64,000 nt of DNA, from positions 3,082,001 to 3,146,000 of the forward strand of contig NZ_JRKM01000001.1 of NCBI RefSeq assembly GCF_000768065.1, given 5' to 3'. The notes beneath the pieces are model-generated. The model searched no databases. It was given only the letters and a program-made list of their open reading frames with translations, and had not been told where the DNA came from. The DNA is from Aquabacterium sp. NJ1 (lineage in GTDB: Bacteria; Pseudomonadota; Gammaproteobacteria; Burkholderiales; Burkholderiaceae_C). Positions within the stretch are counted from its first letter, which is position 1, and each line of letters opens with the position of its first letter. This document shows, in pieces, positions 1 to 8,802 of this stretch. The position numbers and the translations under genes are program-made.

Positions 1-672
<672 letters not shown>

Positions 673-744
673 TTAAAAATCTGTGAAGGAATGCAAAGCG
701 CGCAAAAAAACACGTCCGAAAAGGGTTTTTCCGGACATGGCCTG

Positions 745-773
745 GAGACATGCCACCCGATCCCATCTATAAT
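745..773 (+). promoter_or_regulatory. Sigma-70-type promoter in the hemB-hemJ intergenic region
   Basis: A perfect TATAAT at 768-773 lies 17 bp after GAGACA at 745-750, which matches 4 of 6 bases of TTGACA. The predicted start is near 780, and a strong terminator lies about 85-110 nt further on. The pair therefore bounds a short independent transcript instead of serving the downstream membrane protein. Seen directly in sequence; activity is inferred. Confidence 0.55.
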
Positions 774-779
774 TGTTCC

Positions 780-893
780 TGAATGATACGCCGCAAGGCC
801 TTCATTCCCTGCTTTTCCTCCCTGAGCAGGTGCCTTACCGTGATGACAGCGTTAAGGCTTGAAAGCCCCGGCTCGCGCCGGGGCTCTTTTTTT
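780..893 (+). ncRNA. Candidate small RNA with an anti-Shine-Dalgarno-like loop
   Basis: A roughly 114-nt transcript is predicted between the TATAAT promoter and the intrinsic terminator at 864-892. It can fold into three hairpins. The first is GAATGA/TCATTC at 781-786 and 802-807. The second is CCTGCT/AGCAGG at 808-813 and 825-830. The third is the terminator. The loop of the second hairpin, TTTCCTCCCTG, exposes a CCTCC anti-Shine-Dalgarno motif, as in known C-rich-loop riboregulators. No 4.5S, 6S or tmRNA signature is present, and I do not recognise a named family. No convincing protein starts inside it. Confidence 0.45.
864..892 (+). terminator. Strong intrinsic terminator
   Basis: The 9-bp perfect stem AGCCCCGGC/GCCGGGGCT (864-872 and 877-885) has a TCGC tetraloop and is followed by C and an unbroken run of T. 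It lies 57 bp upstream of the HemJ-like start codon, so it ends the short transcript that begins near 780. Confidence 0.85.
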
Positions 894-949
894 TCTACCG
901 TGGCATTTGGTAACCCGAGGCCGTGCAGGCAGCTGTTCATAATCCCACC

Positions 950-1396
950 ATGAGCAACGCCTATCTCTGGGTCAAGGCCCTGCACATCATCTTCGTGGCC
1001 AGCTGGTTTGCCGGCTTGTTCTACCTGCCTCGCCTGTTTGTCAACCTGGCCATGGTGCCGTCTGACAGCCATGCCGAGCGCGAGCGCCTGCTGCTCATGG
1101 CCCGCAAGCTCTACCGCTTCAGCAGCCTGCTGATGGTGCCGGCGCTGACCTTCGGTCTCGTGCTGTGGCTTTACTTTGGCATGGGCAAGGGCGGCGGGCA
1201 AATCTGGCTGCACCTCAAGTTGATCCTGGTCATAGGGGTGGTGGGCTATCACCACGTTTGTCGCCGGATCCTGCGCGATTTCGAGTCGCTGGCCAACCGC
1301 CGCAGCCACCGCTGGTTCCGCGTGTTCAATGAGGTGTCGGTGCTGCTGTTTGCCACGATCGTGTGCCTGGTGGTGCTCAAGCCGGTCATCTCCTGA
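950..1396 (+). CDS. hemJ: HemJ/CopD-family membrane protein, probable protoporphyrinogen IX oxidase
   Basis: A 148-residue integral membrane protein with four hydrophobic segments. It begins MSNAYLWVKALHIIFVASW and contains FAGLFYLPRLFV, then WLHLKLILVIGVVGYHH and RILRDFE, the conserved layout of the HemJ (UPF0093, CopD-like) family. HemJ oxidises protoporphyrinogen IX to protoporphyrin IX at the inner membrane. The early His in ALHIIF and the Lys in LHLKLILV match the conserved residues of the family. The ATG at 950 is chosen over an earlier in-frame codon at 923 because the homologous part starts there. Its position next to hemB supports a haem role. A general CopD-like transport role is the alternative. 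Confidence 0.8.
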   Translation: MSNAYLWVKALHIIFVASWFAGLFYLPRLFVNLAMVPSDSHAERERLLLMARKLYRFSSLLMVPALTFGLVLWLYFGMGKGGGQIWLHLKLILVIGVVGYHHVCRRILRDFESLANRRSHRWFRVFNEVSVLLFATIVCLVVLKPVIS

Positions 1397-1411
1397 CGCG
1401 GGTGTCGGCCC

Positions 1412-2560
1412 ATGTCCGTGCACCGCAGTTCCGCATGGCCTTTGACCTGGGTGGCGGCCGCCCTGATCGTGTACGCCTCGCTGTTCCCCTGGAGCGGCTG
1501 GCGCTGGCCCGAGAGCCAGGTCTTCCACTGGGTCTTGCCCAAGCTGGGTTTCGAGGTGGCCAACGACCTGGTGGCCAACATCCTGGGCTATCTGCCTTTT
1601 GGTTTGATCATGGGCATTGCCCACCTGCGCAGCGGCAGGGGGCCTCTGGCGGCGGCCCTGCTCACGGTGCTGGCTGGCTCGGCCATGTCCTACCTGGTCG
1701 AGCTGATCCAGTACACCTTGCCGTCGCGCGTGCCCTCCATCACCGACTGGATGCTCAACACCCTGGGCATGGCCTGGGGCGCGCTGGCGGCCCTGACCCT
1801 CAGTGCGCTGGGCCTGGTCGACCTCTGGCACCGCCTGCGCGAGCGCTGGTTCATTCCGCAGGCCGGGCATGGGCTGGCGCTCTTGTCGATGTGGCCACTG
1901 GGCTTGCTGTATCCCACGCCCTGGCCGCTGGGGCAGGGGCAGTTGTTGCCGCGTGTGCGCATCACCCTCATGGAGTGGACGCAGGACACGCCCTTGCAGG
2001 AATGGATCCTGCCCGCTGACCCGCTGACCATGTGGGCCTCGTTCCACTCGGCCGTGGTGTCCTCCAGCTGGCTGCCGGTGGTGGAAACGTTGACCACGAC
2101 CACCGGCTTGCTGGTGCCGATGTGCGTGGCCTGTGCCGTGGCGCGGCCGCGTTCGCTGCGGCTGGCGCTGATGTCGGTGCTGGTGCTGCTGGGCATCGGG
2201 GTGACGTCCTTGTCGGCCGGGCTCAATTTCGGGCCGACCCACGCCTTCAGCTGGTTGACGCTGCCCTCTGCCATCGGGATGCTGCTGGGCGCCCTGGGGG
2301 GTGCGGTGCTGGTCGGTCGCTCGCGCACCACCTGTGCCGTGCTGGGCGTGCTGATGGTGCTGTCCTTGATCGGGCTCATCCACCTGGCCCCGATGGACCC
2401 TTACTATGCGCAAACGCTGCAGGCTTGGGAAAACGGGCGCTTCATCCGCTTCCACGGGCTGTCGCGCTGGATGGGGATCTTGTGGCCCTACGTGGCCCTG
2501 GTCTGGTTGATCGGGCGCCTGGCAGGCCGAGAAACCCATCACCCCGATGCCGTCGAGTGA
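1412..2560 (+). CDS. VanZ-family membrane protein
   Basis: A 382-residue polytopic membrane protein. The N-terminal third carries the VanZ-like pattern: a first helix ending SLFPWSGW, then FEVANDLVANILGYLPFGLIMG, then YLVELIQYTLPSRVPSITDWMLNTLG. The D-x-x-N helices around NILGYLPFG and TDWMLNTLG are the family core. The C-terminal half is a further set of about six hydrophobic helices without a domain I recognise. It lies 15 bp after the HemJ-like gene and may be co-transcribed with it. VanZ-type proteins are linked loosely to envelope stress or glycopeptide resistance, but no specific function can be given here. Confidence 0.75.
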   Translation: MSVHRSSAWPLTWVAAALIVYASLFPWSGWRWPESQVFHWVLPKLGFEVANDLVANILGYLPFGLIMGIAHLRSGRGPLAAALLTVLAGSAMSYLVELIQYTLPSRVPSITDWMLNTLGMAWGALAALTLSALGLVDLWHRLRERWFIPQAGHGLALLSMWPLGLLYPTPWPLGQGQLLPRVRITLMEWTQDTPLQEWILPADPLTMWASFHSAVVSSSWLPVVETLTTTTGLLVPMCVACAVARPRSLRLALMSVLVLLGIGVTSLSAGLNFGPTHAFSWLTLPSAIGMLLGALGGAVLVGRSRTTCAVLGVLMVLSLIGLIHLAPMDPYYAQTLQAWENGRFIRFHGLSRWMGILWPYVALVWLIGRLAGRETHHPDAVE

Positions 2561-2577
2561 ACACCTAAAATGCTGCC

Positions 2578-2904
2578 ATGAGCTATTACCAGCGCCACAT
2601 CTTCTTCTGCCTGAACCAGCGCATCAATGGCGAGGCCTCCTGCGGCGACCACGCGGCCAAGGACGGTTTTGATCATTGCAAGCAGCGCATTGCCGAGGCC
2701 GGTGCCAACGGGCCGGGCAAGGTGCGTGTCAACAAGGCCGGTTGCCTGGACCGCTGTGCCGGCGGCCCCGTGGCCGTGGTCTACCCCGAAGGCACCTGGT
2801 ACACCTTTGTGGACAAGACCGACATCGACGAGATCGTCGACCGTCATCTGCTCAAGGGTGAAGTGGTCGAGCGCCTGGTGTTGCCACCGGACGTGGGTCG
2901 CTGA
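2578..2904 (+). CDS. Thioredoxin-like [2Fe-2S] ferredoxin
   Basis: A 108-residue protein starting MSYYQRHIFFCLNQRINGE. Cys11 and Cys22 in the first half, plus NKAGCLDRCAGGPVAVVYPEG in the second, form the C-x(n)-C and CxxxC pairs that hold the 2Fe-2S cluster of the thioredoxin-like ferredoxin fold, also found in NuoE and Aquifex Fd4. It is probably a soluble cytoplasmic electron carrier. It lies 17 bp after the VanZ gene and 24 bp before a hydrolase gene, so it is likely part of a short operon. The redox partner is unknown. Confidence 0.85.
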   Translation: MSYYQRHIFFCLNQRINGEASCGDHAAKDGFDHCKQRIAEAGANGPGKVRVNKAGCLDRCAGGPVAVVYPEGTWYTFVDKTDIDEIVDRHLLKGEVVERLVLPPDVGR

Positions 2905-2928
2905 GCCACCGCGGTCAAGCCCAAAACC

Positions 2929-3600
2929 ATGCTTGGACGCCCCGCCTCCAGCACCATCGACGGGCCCGCCGGCCTGATCGAGGTGGTGGTTGAAGACCCT
3001 CAAAGCCCGCCTATCGGCCTGGCCGTGATCGCCCACCCGCACCCCTTGATGGGCGGCACCATGGACAACAAGGTGGTCCACACCCTGGTGCGTGCTTTTG
3101 TGCTGGCGGGCTGGCGGGCCGTGCGCTTCAACTTCCGCGGGGTTGGCCAGTCCGAATCCAGCTGGGACGAAGGGCGTGGCGAGACCGTGGACATGATGGC
3201 CGTGCTGGGGCATTTCCAGGCTGATCCCGCCATGCGTGGCCTGCCTGTGGCACTGGCCGGCTTCTCGTTTGGCGGTTATGTGGCCGCGCAGGTCTACGCC
3301 CGGCTGGCCCAGGCCGCGGCCAACCAGCCGGCCATTGAGGTGCCCGCGCAACTCGTGCTGGTCAGCCCGGCCGTGTCACGCTTCGAGGTGCCGCAGGTGC
3401 CGGTGCACACCCTGGTGGTGGAGGGCGAGCAGGACGACGTCGTGCCGCTGGCCAGCATCCTGGAATGGGCGCGCCCTCAAGCGGTGCCCGTCACGGTGAT
3501 CCCGGGAACGGGGCACTTCTTCCATGGGCAGCTGTCGCGGCTGCGCGAGGTGGTGCTGCGGCACCTGCAGGCGGCCTCGGTGGCGGCCAGCGGGGGCTGA
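2929..3600 (+). CDS. Alpha/beta hydrolase of the small cytoplasmic (YcjY/CocE-like) type
   Basis: A 223-residue alpha/beta hydrolase. It contains the oxyanion region AHPHPLMGGTMDNKVVHTL, the RFNFRGVGQSE turn, the nucleophile elbow AGFSFGG, an acid at EGEQDDVVP and the histidine in GTGHFFHG, giving a complete Ser-Asp-His triad. There is no signal peptide, so it acts in the cytoplasm. The HPHP...GGTMDNKVV start is typical of a widespread proteobacterial family of uncharacterised esterases. It follows the ferredoxin gene by 24 bp. The substrate is unknown. Confidence 0.85.
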   Translation: MLGRPASSTIDGPAGLIEVVVEDPQSPPIGLAVIAHPHPLMGGTMDNKVVHTLVRAFVLAGWRAVRFNFRGVGQSESSWDEGRGETVDMMAVLGHFQADPAMRGLPVALAGFSFGGYVAAQVYARLAQAAANQPAIEVPAQLVLVSPAVSRFEVPQVPVHTLVVEGEQDDVVPLASILEWARPQAVPVTVIPGTGHFFHGQLSRLREVVLRHLQAASVAASGG

Positions 3601-3754
3601 GTGCCTGGCCCTGGTTTGCCTGCCTGATCCACCCGCCCGCGTCTGCGCATCTTTTGCTTTCAGCTTCTCATCGCGTGTCAATACGCTGTGTGTTGACCCT
3701 CATCCCCGTTTTTGCAGGCCTTGTATTTCCGGCCAATGGACCCCATATCGACGC

Positions 3755-5017
3755 ATGCCCATCACCATCCCTTCCATGCCCCGCGCCCTGATGCTGGCTC
3801 TGACGCTGACCGCGCTGACCGCATCGGCATCCGCCAGCACCTCGCCGGCCAAAGCCCCCGTGCCCGCGCCGCAGGTGCCCGTCGTGTCGGCGCCTGTGGC
3901 GTCCGGCATGTTCTCGCAGCCTGCCGTGGCCATGCCCCTGCCGCCCGAGATCGCCGCGCGCGCCTTCATCCTGCAGGACATGGGCTCGCGCCAGACCCTG
4001 GCCGCGCGCAATGCCGACACGCCCGTCGAGCCCGCCTCGCTGACCAAGCTGATGAGCGCCTATCTGGTGTTCCAGGCCCTGCAAAACGGCAAGCTGAGCC
4101 CCACCAAGGAGCTGACCATTTCGGACCGCGCCTGGCGCACCGGCATGAACGGCGTCTCGCGCTCGTTCATGGAGGTCAACAACCGCGTCAAGGTTGACGA
4201 CCTGATCAAGGGCATGGTGGTGCAAAACGGCAATGACGCCACCGTGGCGCTGGCCGAAGGCGTGGCCGGCTCGGTCGAGGCCTTTGTCGAGATGATGAAC
4301 CGCCAGGCCCAGGTGTTTGGCCTGAAGGCCACCCACTTCGCCAACCCCGAGGGCCTGAGCACCCGGGGGCATGTCAGCACCGCGCGCGAGCTGTCCATCA
4401 TCGCCGCGCGCCTGCTCACCGATTACCCCCAGGCGCTGGCCTATTTCAGCCTCAAGGAGTTCAGCTACAACGGCTACCGCCAGCTCAGCCGCAACCTGCT
4501 GCTGCACCGCGACCCGACTGTGGACGGGCTGATGACCGGCTACACCGATGCGGCCGGCTACGGCCTGGTTGCCACCGCACACCGCACGGCGCAGGGCAGC
4601 GAGCGGCGCCTGATCAGTGTGGTGCTGGGCGCCGTTTCGCCTGAAACCCGGGCCAACGAGAGCCAGAAACTGCTCAACTGGGGCTACAGTGCGTTTGACG
4701 TGGTCAAGCTGTTCGATGCCAACCAGAGTGTGGCCACGGCCCGGGTCTGGAAGGGCCAGTCCGGCACGGTGCGGCTGGGGGCCACGCAGCCCGTGCTGGT
4801 GGTGGTGCCGCGCGGCCAGGGTCGCACCGTGCAGACCAGCTTGACGCGAAATGACCCCTTGACGGCGCCCCTGACCCGCGGGCAAACGGTGGGCACCTTG
4901 ACGATCACCCTGGGCAACCAGCCCTGGCAGACGCTGCCGCTGCAGGCCCTGGAGGCCGTGCCCAGCGCAGGCTGGCTGGGCCGCATGTGGGATGCCGTTC
5001 GCCTGGGCATCCAGTAA
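3755..5017 (+). CDS. PBP5/6-like D-alanyl-D-alanine carboxypeptidase with altered SxN and KTG motifs
   Basis: A 420-residue secreted protein with a signal peptide ending near ASASA (about residues 1-28), a penicillin-binding transpeptidase domain (about 65-300) and a C-terminal PBP5-type beta domain. The acylation motif is intact: SLTK with Ser95 and Lys98. The second motif, normally SGN, reads NGN (158-160), and the third, normally KTG, reads MTG (260-262). Family members trim the terminal D-Ala of peptidoglycan side chains. Loss of both the second-motif Ser and the KTG Lys makes normal carboxypeptidase activity doubtful. The ATG at 3755 opens the signal peptide, and the long in-frame upstream extension has no coding character. 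It sits upstream of ybeD, the usual dac-ybeD order. Confidence 0.85.
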   Translation: MPITIPSMPRALMLALTLTALTASASASTSPAKAPVPAPQVPVVSAPVASGMFSQPAVAMPLPPEIAARAFILQDMGSRQTLAARNADTPVEPASLTKLMSAYLVFQALQNGKLSPTKELTISDRAWRTGMNGVSRSFMEVNNRVKVDDLIKGMVVQNGNDATVALAEGVAGSVEAFVEMMNRQAQVFGLKATHFANPEGLSTRGHVSTARELSIIAARLLTDYPQALAYFSLKEFSYNGYRQLSRNLLLHRDPTVDGLMTGYTDAAGYGLVATAHRTAQGSERRLISVVLGAVSPETRANESQKLLNWGYSAFDVVKLFDANQSVATARVWKGQSGTVRLGATQPVLVVVPRGQGRTVQTSLTRNDPLTAPLTRGQTVGTLTITLGNQPWQTLPLQALEAVPSAGWLGRMWDAVRLGIQ

Positions 5018-5056
5018 GTTGTTTCGCACCGGTTTTTGTAGAAGAAGGAGGCCGAC

Positions 5057-5359
5057 ATGAGTCAGCCAGATCACACCCCCGCCAACCCGTACATCCCGCC
5101 CGAGCAGTCGCTGATCGAGTACCCGAGCGCCTTCCCGATCAAGGTGATGGGCGCGCACCAGGAAACCTTCGTGGAGGCCGTGGTGGCCATCGTGCTCGAA
5201 CACGACCCGGGTTTTGACGCCTGCACCATCGAGCGCCGCCCCAGCAGCAGCGGCAACTACCTGGGCTTGACCATCACCGTCACGGCCACCAGCCGCACGC
5301 AACTGGACAACATCTACCGCGGATTGACCGCCCACCCCCTGGTCAAGTACGTGCTGTAA
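5057..5359 (+). CDS. ybeD: YbeD/DUF493 family protein
   Basis: A 100-residue cytoplasmic protein with the DUF493 fold. It contains LIEYPSAFPIKVMGAH, then ERRPSSSGNYLGLTITVTATSRTQLDNIYRGL and the end HPLVKYVL. A good GAAGGAGG ribosome site lies just upstream of the ATG. In many betaproteobacteria this gene sits between a D-alanyl carboxypeptidase and lipB. Here it follows the carboxypeptidase by 39 bp, but lipB-lipA is about 29 kb away. A small regulatory (ACT-like) role is proposed for the family; no reaction is known. Confidence 0.9.
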   Translation: MSQPDHTPANPYIPPEQSLIEYPSAFPIKVMGAHQETFVEAVVAIVLEHDPGFDACTIERRPSSSGNYLGLTITVTATSRTQLDNIYRGLTAHPLVKYVL

Positions 5360-5470
5360 GCCCCCGGCGCGGGCTGTCACGCCCGCGGCATACAATCGAT
5401 CGGTTTTGGCCGGCGCGCCTGTCACTCTGCCGAGTGAGGTGCCTCGGCCCTTTGTTTGAAGGATATTGCC

Positions 5471-5794
5471 GTGTTTATTTCCGAAGCCTATGCCCAGGCC
5501 GCTGCCCCTGCCGCAGGTGCGCAGGGTGGTTTGATGAGCTTTCTGCCCCTGGTCCTCATGTTCGTGGTCCTGTACTTCGTCATGATCCGCCCGCAGATGA
5601 AGCGCCAGAAAGAGACCAAGGCCATGCTCGACGCGCTGGCCAAGGGCGACGAAGTCGTCACGCAAGGTGGCGTGATCGGCAAGATCACCAAGATCGGCGA
5701 GACCTTTGTCAGCGTGGAAGTGGCCAATGGCGTGGAGCTGCAACTGCAGCGCGTGGCCATCGTCCAGGTCCTGCCCAAGGGCTCCTACAAATAA
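5471..5794 (+). CDS. yajC: Preprotein translocase accessory subunit YajC
   Basis: A 107-residue inner membrane protein of the SecDF-YajC complex, which assists SecYEG export. It begins MFISEAYAQ, has one transmembrane helix (FLPLVLMFVVLYFVMI) followed by RPQMKRQKE, and continues with the cytoplasmic TQGGVIGKITKIGETFVSVEV core. The GTG at 5471 is preferred to the TTG at 5456 because GAAGGA lies 7 bp upstream and family members start with this sequence. It is followed by secD and secF, the standard arrangement. Confidence 0.93.
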   Translation: MFISEAYAQAAAPAAGAQGGLMSFLPLVLMFVVLYFVMIRPQMKRQKETKAMLDALAKGDEVVTQGGVIGKITKIGETFVSVEVANGVELQLQRVAIVQVLPKGSYK

Positions 5795-5833
5795 GAAGCA
5801 ACCCGCGCAAGCGGGCAGTCAGTCGAGGATTTC

Positions 5834-7693
5834 ATGAACCGCTATTCCTGGTGGAAGTACCTGATCATCGCCGTGGCCCTGTTCATCGGCCTGATCTACA
5901 CCTTGCCCAACTTCTTTGGTGAAGCGCCGGCCGTGCAGCTCTCCAGTGGCAAGGCCACGGTCAAGCTCAATGCCGAGGCCGTGGCCAAGGTGGAGTCGGC
6001 CCTCAAGGATGGCGGCGTGACGGCTGACTTCGTCGAGTTCGACGGCAGTTCGGTGCGGGCCCGCTTCAAGGACACCGACACCCAGCTCAAGGCCAAGGAC
6101 CTGTTGATCAAGGCCTTCAACCCGGACGCCACGGACCCGCACTACATCGTGGCGCTGAACCTGCTGTCGCGCTCGCCTTCGTGGCTGCGTGCGCTGCATG
6201 CCCAGCCCATGTACCTGGGCCTGGACTTGCGCGGTGGCGTGCACTTCCTGATGCAGGTGGACATGAAGGCCGCGCTCACGCAGAAGCTCGAGAGCCTCAG
6301 CGGTGACATGCGCACCCTGTTGCGCGACAAGGACATCCGCCACAGCGGCATCCGCCGTGACGGCCAGCAGGTGATCGTGCGCTTCCGTGACGAGGCCGGC
6401 CGCAAGGCTGCCCGCCCGGTGCTGAACGATGGCTTGCTGGACCTGGTCTGGTCCGACGGCACCGATGAATCCGGTGACCTGACCCTGGTCGGCAAGCTGA
6501 CCCCGAAGTCCGAGCGCGCCATCCAGGATCAGGCCATCAAGCAGAACATCACCACCCTGCACAACCGGATCAATGAACTCGGCGTGGCCGAGCCCGTGAT
6601 CCAGCAGCAGGGCGCCGACCGCGTCGTGGTGCAGCTGCCCGGCGTGCAGGACACCGCCAAGGCCAAGGACATCATCGGCCGCACCGCCACCCTGGAAGTG
6701 CGCATGGTCGATGACAGCACCGAAGCGCAGGCCGCGCTCAGCGGCGCTGGCGCCGTGCCCTTTGGCGACGAACGCTATCTGGAGCGTGGTGGCCTGCCCG
6801 TCATCGTCAAGCGCCAGGTCATCCTGACGGGTGACAACCTGACCGACGCGCAAGCCGGCTTCGACGAAAACCACGAAGCCGCCGTGCACCTGACGCTGGA
6901 CGCCCGTGGCGCCCGCATCTTCCGCGACATCACCCGCGAAAACGTGGGCAAGCGCATGGCCATCCTCTTGTTCGAAAAGGGCAAGGGCGAGGTCGTGACG
7001 GCGCCGGTGATCCGTGGAGAGATCGGTGGCGGCCGCGTGCAGATCTCCGGCCGCATGAGCACGGAAGAAGCCAATGACACCGCGCTGCTGCTGCGCGCCG
7101 GCTCGCTGGCCGCCCCGATGGAGATCATCGAAGAGCGCACCGTCGGCCCCAGCCTGGGCGCCGAGAACATCGCGCAGGGCTTCAACAGCCTGATCTACGG
7201 TTTTGCCGCGATCACGGTGTTCATGATCTTTTACTACATGCTGTTTGGCGTGTTCTCGACCATCGCCCTGTCGGTCAACCTGCTGCTGCTGGTGGCCGTG
7301 TTGTCCATGCTGCAGGCTACGCTGACACTGCCCGGTATCGCCGCCATTGCGCTGACCCTGGGCATGGCCATTGACTCGAACGTGCTGATCAACGAGCGGG
7401 TGCGCGAAGAGTTGCGCAACGGCTCGGCGCCGCAGTCGGCGATCGCCGCCGGTTACGAGCACGCCTGGGCCACGATCCTGGACTCCAACGTGACCACGCT
7501 GATCGCCGGCCTGTCGCTGCTGGCCTTTGGCTCCGGCCCGGTCAAGGGCTTTGCCGTGGTGCACTGCCTGGGCATCCTGACGTCGATGTTCTCCGCGGTG
7601 TTCTTCTCGCGCGGCCTGGTCAACCTCTGGTATGGCCGTCAAAAGAAGCTCAAGAGCGTGTCCATCGGGCAGGTCTGGAAAGCCCAGCAATAA
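5834..7693 (+). CDS. secD: Protein translocase subunit SecD
   Basis: A 619-residue RND-family membrane protein that uses the proton gradient to help pull proteins through SecYEG. It starts MNRYSWWKYLIIAVALFIG (first transmembrane helix), then GLDLRGGVHFLMQVD, the periplasmic P1 head with RINELGVAEPVIQQQG, and the terminal five-helix bundle with SLGAENIAQGF and TLGMAIDSNVLINERVREE. Full length for the family. It lies 39 bp after yajC and 15 bp before secF. Confidence 0.97.
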   Translation: MNRYSWWKYLIIAVALFIGLIYTLPNFFGEAPAVQLSSGKATVKLNAEAVAKVESALKDGGVTADFVEFDGSSVRARFKDTDTQLKAKDLLIKAFNPDATDPHYIVALNLLSRSPSWLRALHAQPMYLGLDLRGGVHFLMQVDMKAALTQKLESLSGDMRTLLRDKDIRHSGIRRDGQQVIVRFRDEAGRKAARPVLNDGLLDLVWSDGTDESGDLTLVGKLTPKSERAIQDQAIKQNITTLHNRINELGVAEPVIQQQGADRVVVQLPGVQDTAKAKDIIGRTATLEVRMVDDSTEAQAALSGAGAVPFGDERYLERGGLPVIVKRQVILTGDNLTDAQAGFDENHEAAVHLTLDARGARIFRDITRENVGKRMAILLFEKGKGEVVTAPVIRGEIGGGRVQISGRMSTEEANDTALLLRAGSLAAPMEIIEERTVGPSLGAENIAQGFNSLIYGFAAITVFMIFYYMLFGVFSTIALSVNLLLLVAVLSMLQATLTLPGIAAIALTLGMAIDSNVLINERVREELRNGSAPQSAIAAGYEHAWATILDSNVTTLIAGLSLLAFGSGPVKGFAVVHCLGILTSMFSAVFFSRGLVNLWYGRQKKLKSVSIGQVWKAQQ

Positions 7694-7708
7694 GAGGGAG
7701 CACACACC

Positions 7709-8725
7709 ATGGAATTCTTCCGCATCAAGCGCGACATCCCCTTCATGCGCCACGCGTTGGTCTTCAACGCGATTTCTTTCCTGACCTTTGCGGCCGCCGT
7801 CTTCTTCCTGGCGACGCGTGGCCTGCACCTGTCCATCGAGTTCACCGGTGGCTCGCTGATCGAGGTGCAGTACGCGCAGAGCGCCGACATCGCCAAGGCG
7901 CGCACCGCCATCGAGAAGCTGAATTACGGCGAGGTGCAGGTGCAGAACTTCGGCTCCTCGCGCGACGTGCTGATCCGCATCCCGCTGCGCGCCGGCATGA
8001 AGCAGGGTGACGTGGTCAACCAGGTGTTCGGTGCACTGTGCACGGCCGAAGGTGGCCAGGTCACCAAGCAGGATGCCGACAAGGGCCCCACCCAGGTCTG
8101 CCAGGCGGGTGCCACCCAGCCTGTGAACCTGCAACGCAGTGAGTTTGTCGGCCCGCAGGTCGGTGACGAGCTGGCCCACGACGGCGCCCTGGCACTCGGC
8201 GTGACCGTGCTGGGCATCATGATCTACCTGGCGATGCGCTTCGAGTGGAAGTTCTCGGTCGCGGCCATCATCGCCAACCTGCACGACGTCGTCATCATCC
8301 TGGGCTTCTTCGCCTTCTTCCAGTGGGAGTTCTCGCTCTCCGTGCTGGCGGCGGTGCTGGCGGTGCTGGGTTACTCGGTGAACGAGTCGGTGGTGATCTT
8401 CGACCGGATCCGTGAAACCTTCCGGCGCATGCGCAAGCTCAACACGCACGAGGTGATCGACCATGCCATCACCAGCACCATGAGCCGCACGATCATCACC
8501 CACGGCTGTACCGAAATGATGGTGCTGGCCATGCTGATCTTCGGCGGCCCGACGCTGCACTACTTTGCGCTGGCACTGACCATCGGCATCCTGTTTGGCA
8601 TCTACTCGTCGGTCTTCGTGGCCGCGGCCATCGCGATGTGGCTGGGCGTCAAACGTGAGGATCTGATTAAAACGGGTAAAAAAGACCTCGATCCCAACGA
8701 TCCGCACGCCGGCGCGGTGGTGTAG
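7709..8725 (+). CDS. secF: Protein translocase subunit SecF
   Basis: A 338-residue partner of SecD. It starts MEFFRIKRDIPFMRHALVFN, with the first helix followed by LSIEFTGGSLIEVQY, then FVGPQVGDELAHDGALAL and the conserved YSVNESVVIFDRIRETFRRM. Six transmembrane helices are expected. An insert around residues 110-140, with LCTAEGGQVTKQDADKG and CQAGATQPVNLQ, carries two cysteines. The ATG follows a GAGGGAG ribosome site. It is the last gene of the yajC-secD-secF operon. Confidence 0.96.
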   Translation: MEFFRIKRDIPFMRHALVFNAISFLTFAAAVFFLATRGLHLSIEFTGGSLIEVQYAQSADIAKARTAIEKLNYGEVQVQNFGSSRDVLIRIPLRAGMKQGDVVNQVFGALCTAEGGQVTKQDADKGPTQVCQAGATQPVNLQRSEFVGPQVGDELAHDGALALGVTVLGIMIYLAMRFEWKFSVAAIIANLHDVVIILGFFAFFQWEFSLSVLAAVLAVLGYSVNESVVIFDRIRETFRRMRKLNTHEVIDHAITSTMSRTIITHGCTEMMVLAMLIFGGPTLHYFALALTIGILFGIYSSVFVAAAIAMWLGVKREDLIKTGKKDLDPNDPHAGAVV

Positions 8726-8751
8726 AGTCTTTGGCAGTATTTGAATAAATC

Positions 8752-8786
8752 CAGCCTGGCCGGGGAGGCTGTCACCCGGCCGGCTG
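8752..8786 (+). other. Stem-loop between secF and the DUF1631 gene
   Basis: CAGCC-T-GGCCGGG pairs with CCCGGCC-GGCTG, a 12-bp stem with one bulged T and a 10-nt loop. There is no T run after it. It could be a weak secF terminator or a leader structure, since it ends 16 bp before the next start codon. Confidence 0.4.
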
Positions 8787-8802
8787 CACTACTGCCACAT
8801 CC

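Noticed and set aside
780-893. 6S RNA, 4.5S RNA or tmRNA for the transcript near hemB
   Set aside because: Length and hairpins do not fit 6S; no GGAAGGAAGC SRP core and no tRNA-like ends are present.
767-2542. A 591-codon minus-strand frame across the HemJ-like and VanZ genes
   Set aside because: A shadow frame with repeated His-Gln-Arg composition. The plus-strand genes have membrane helices and family motifs.
3524-3754. Upstream extension of the PBP5-like gene
   Set aside because: The extra 77 codons run through the end of the hydrolase gene and have no coding character. The signal peptide begins at 3755.
5819-8707. A 962-codon minus-strand frame across secD and secF
   Set aside because: The plus strand carries clear SecD and SecF. 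The minus frame is rich in His, Gln and Arg and matches nothing; it arises from G/C-rich third positions.
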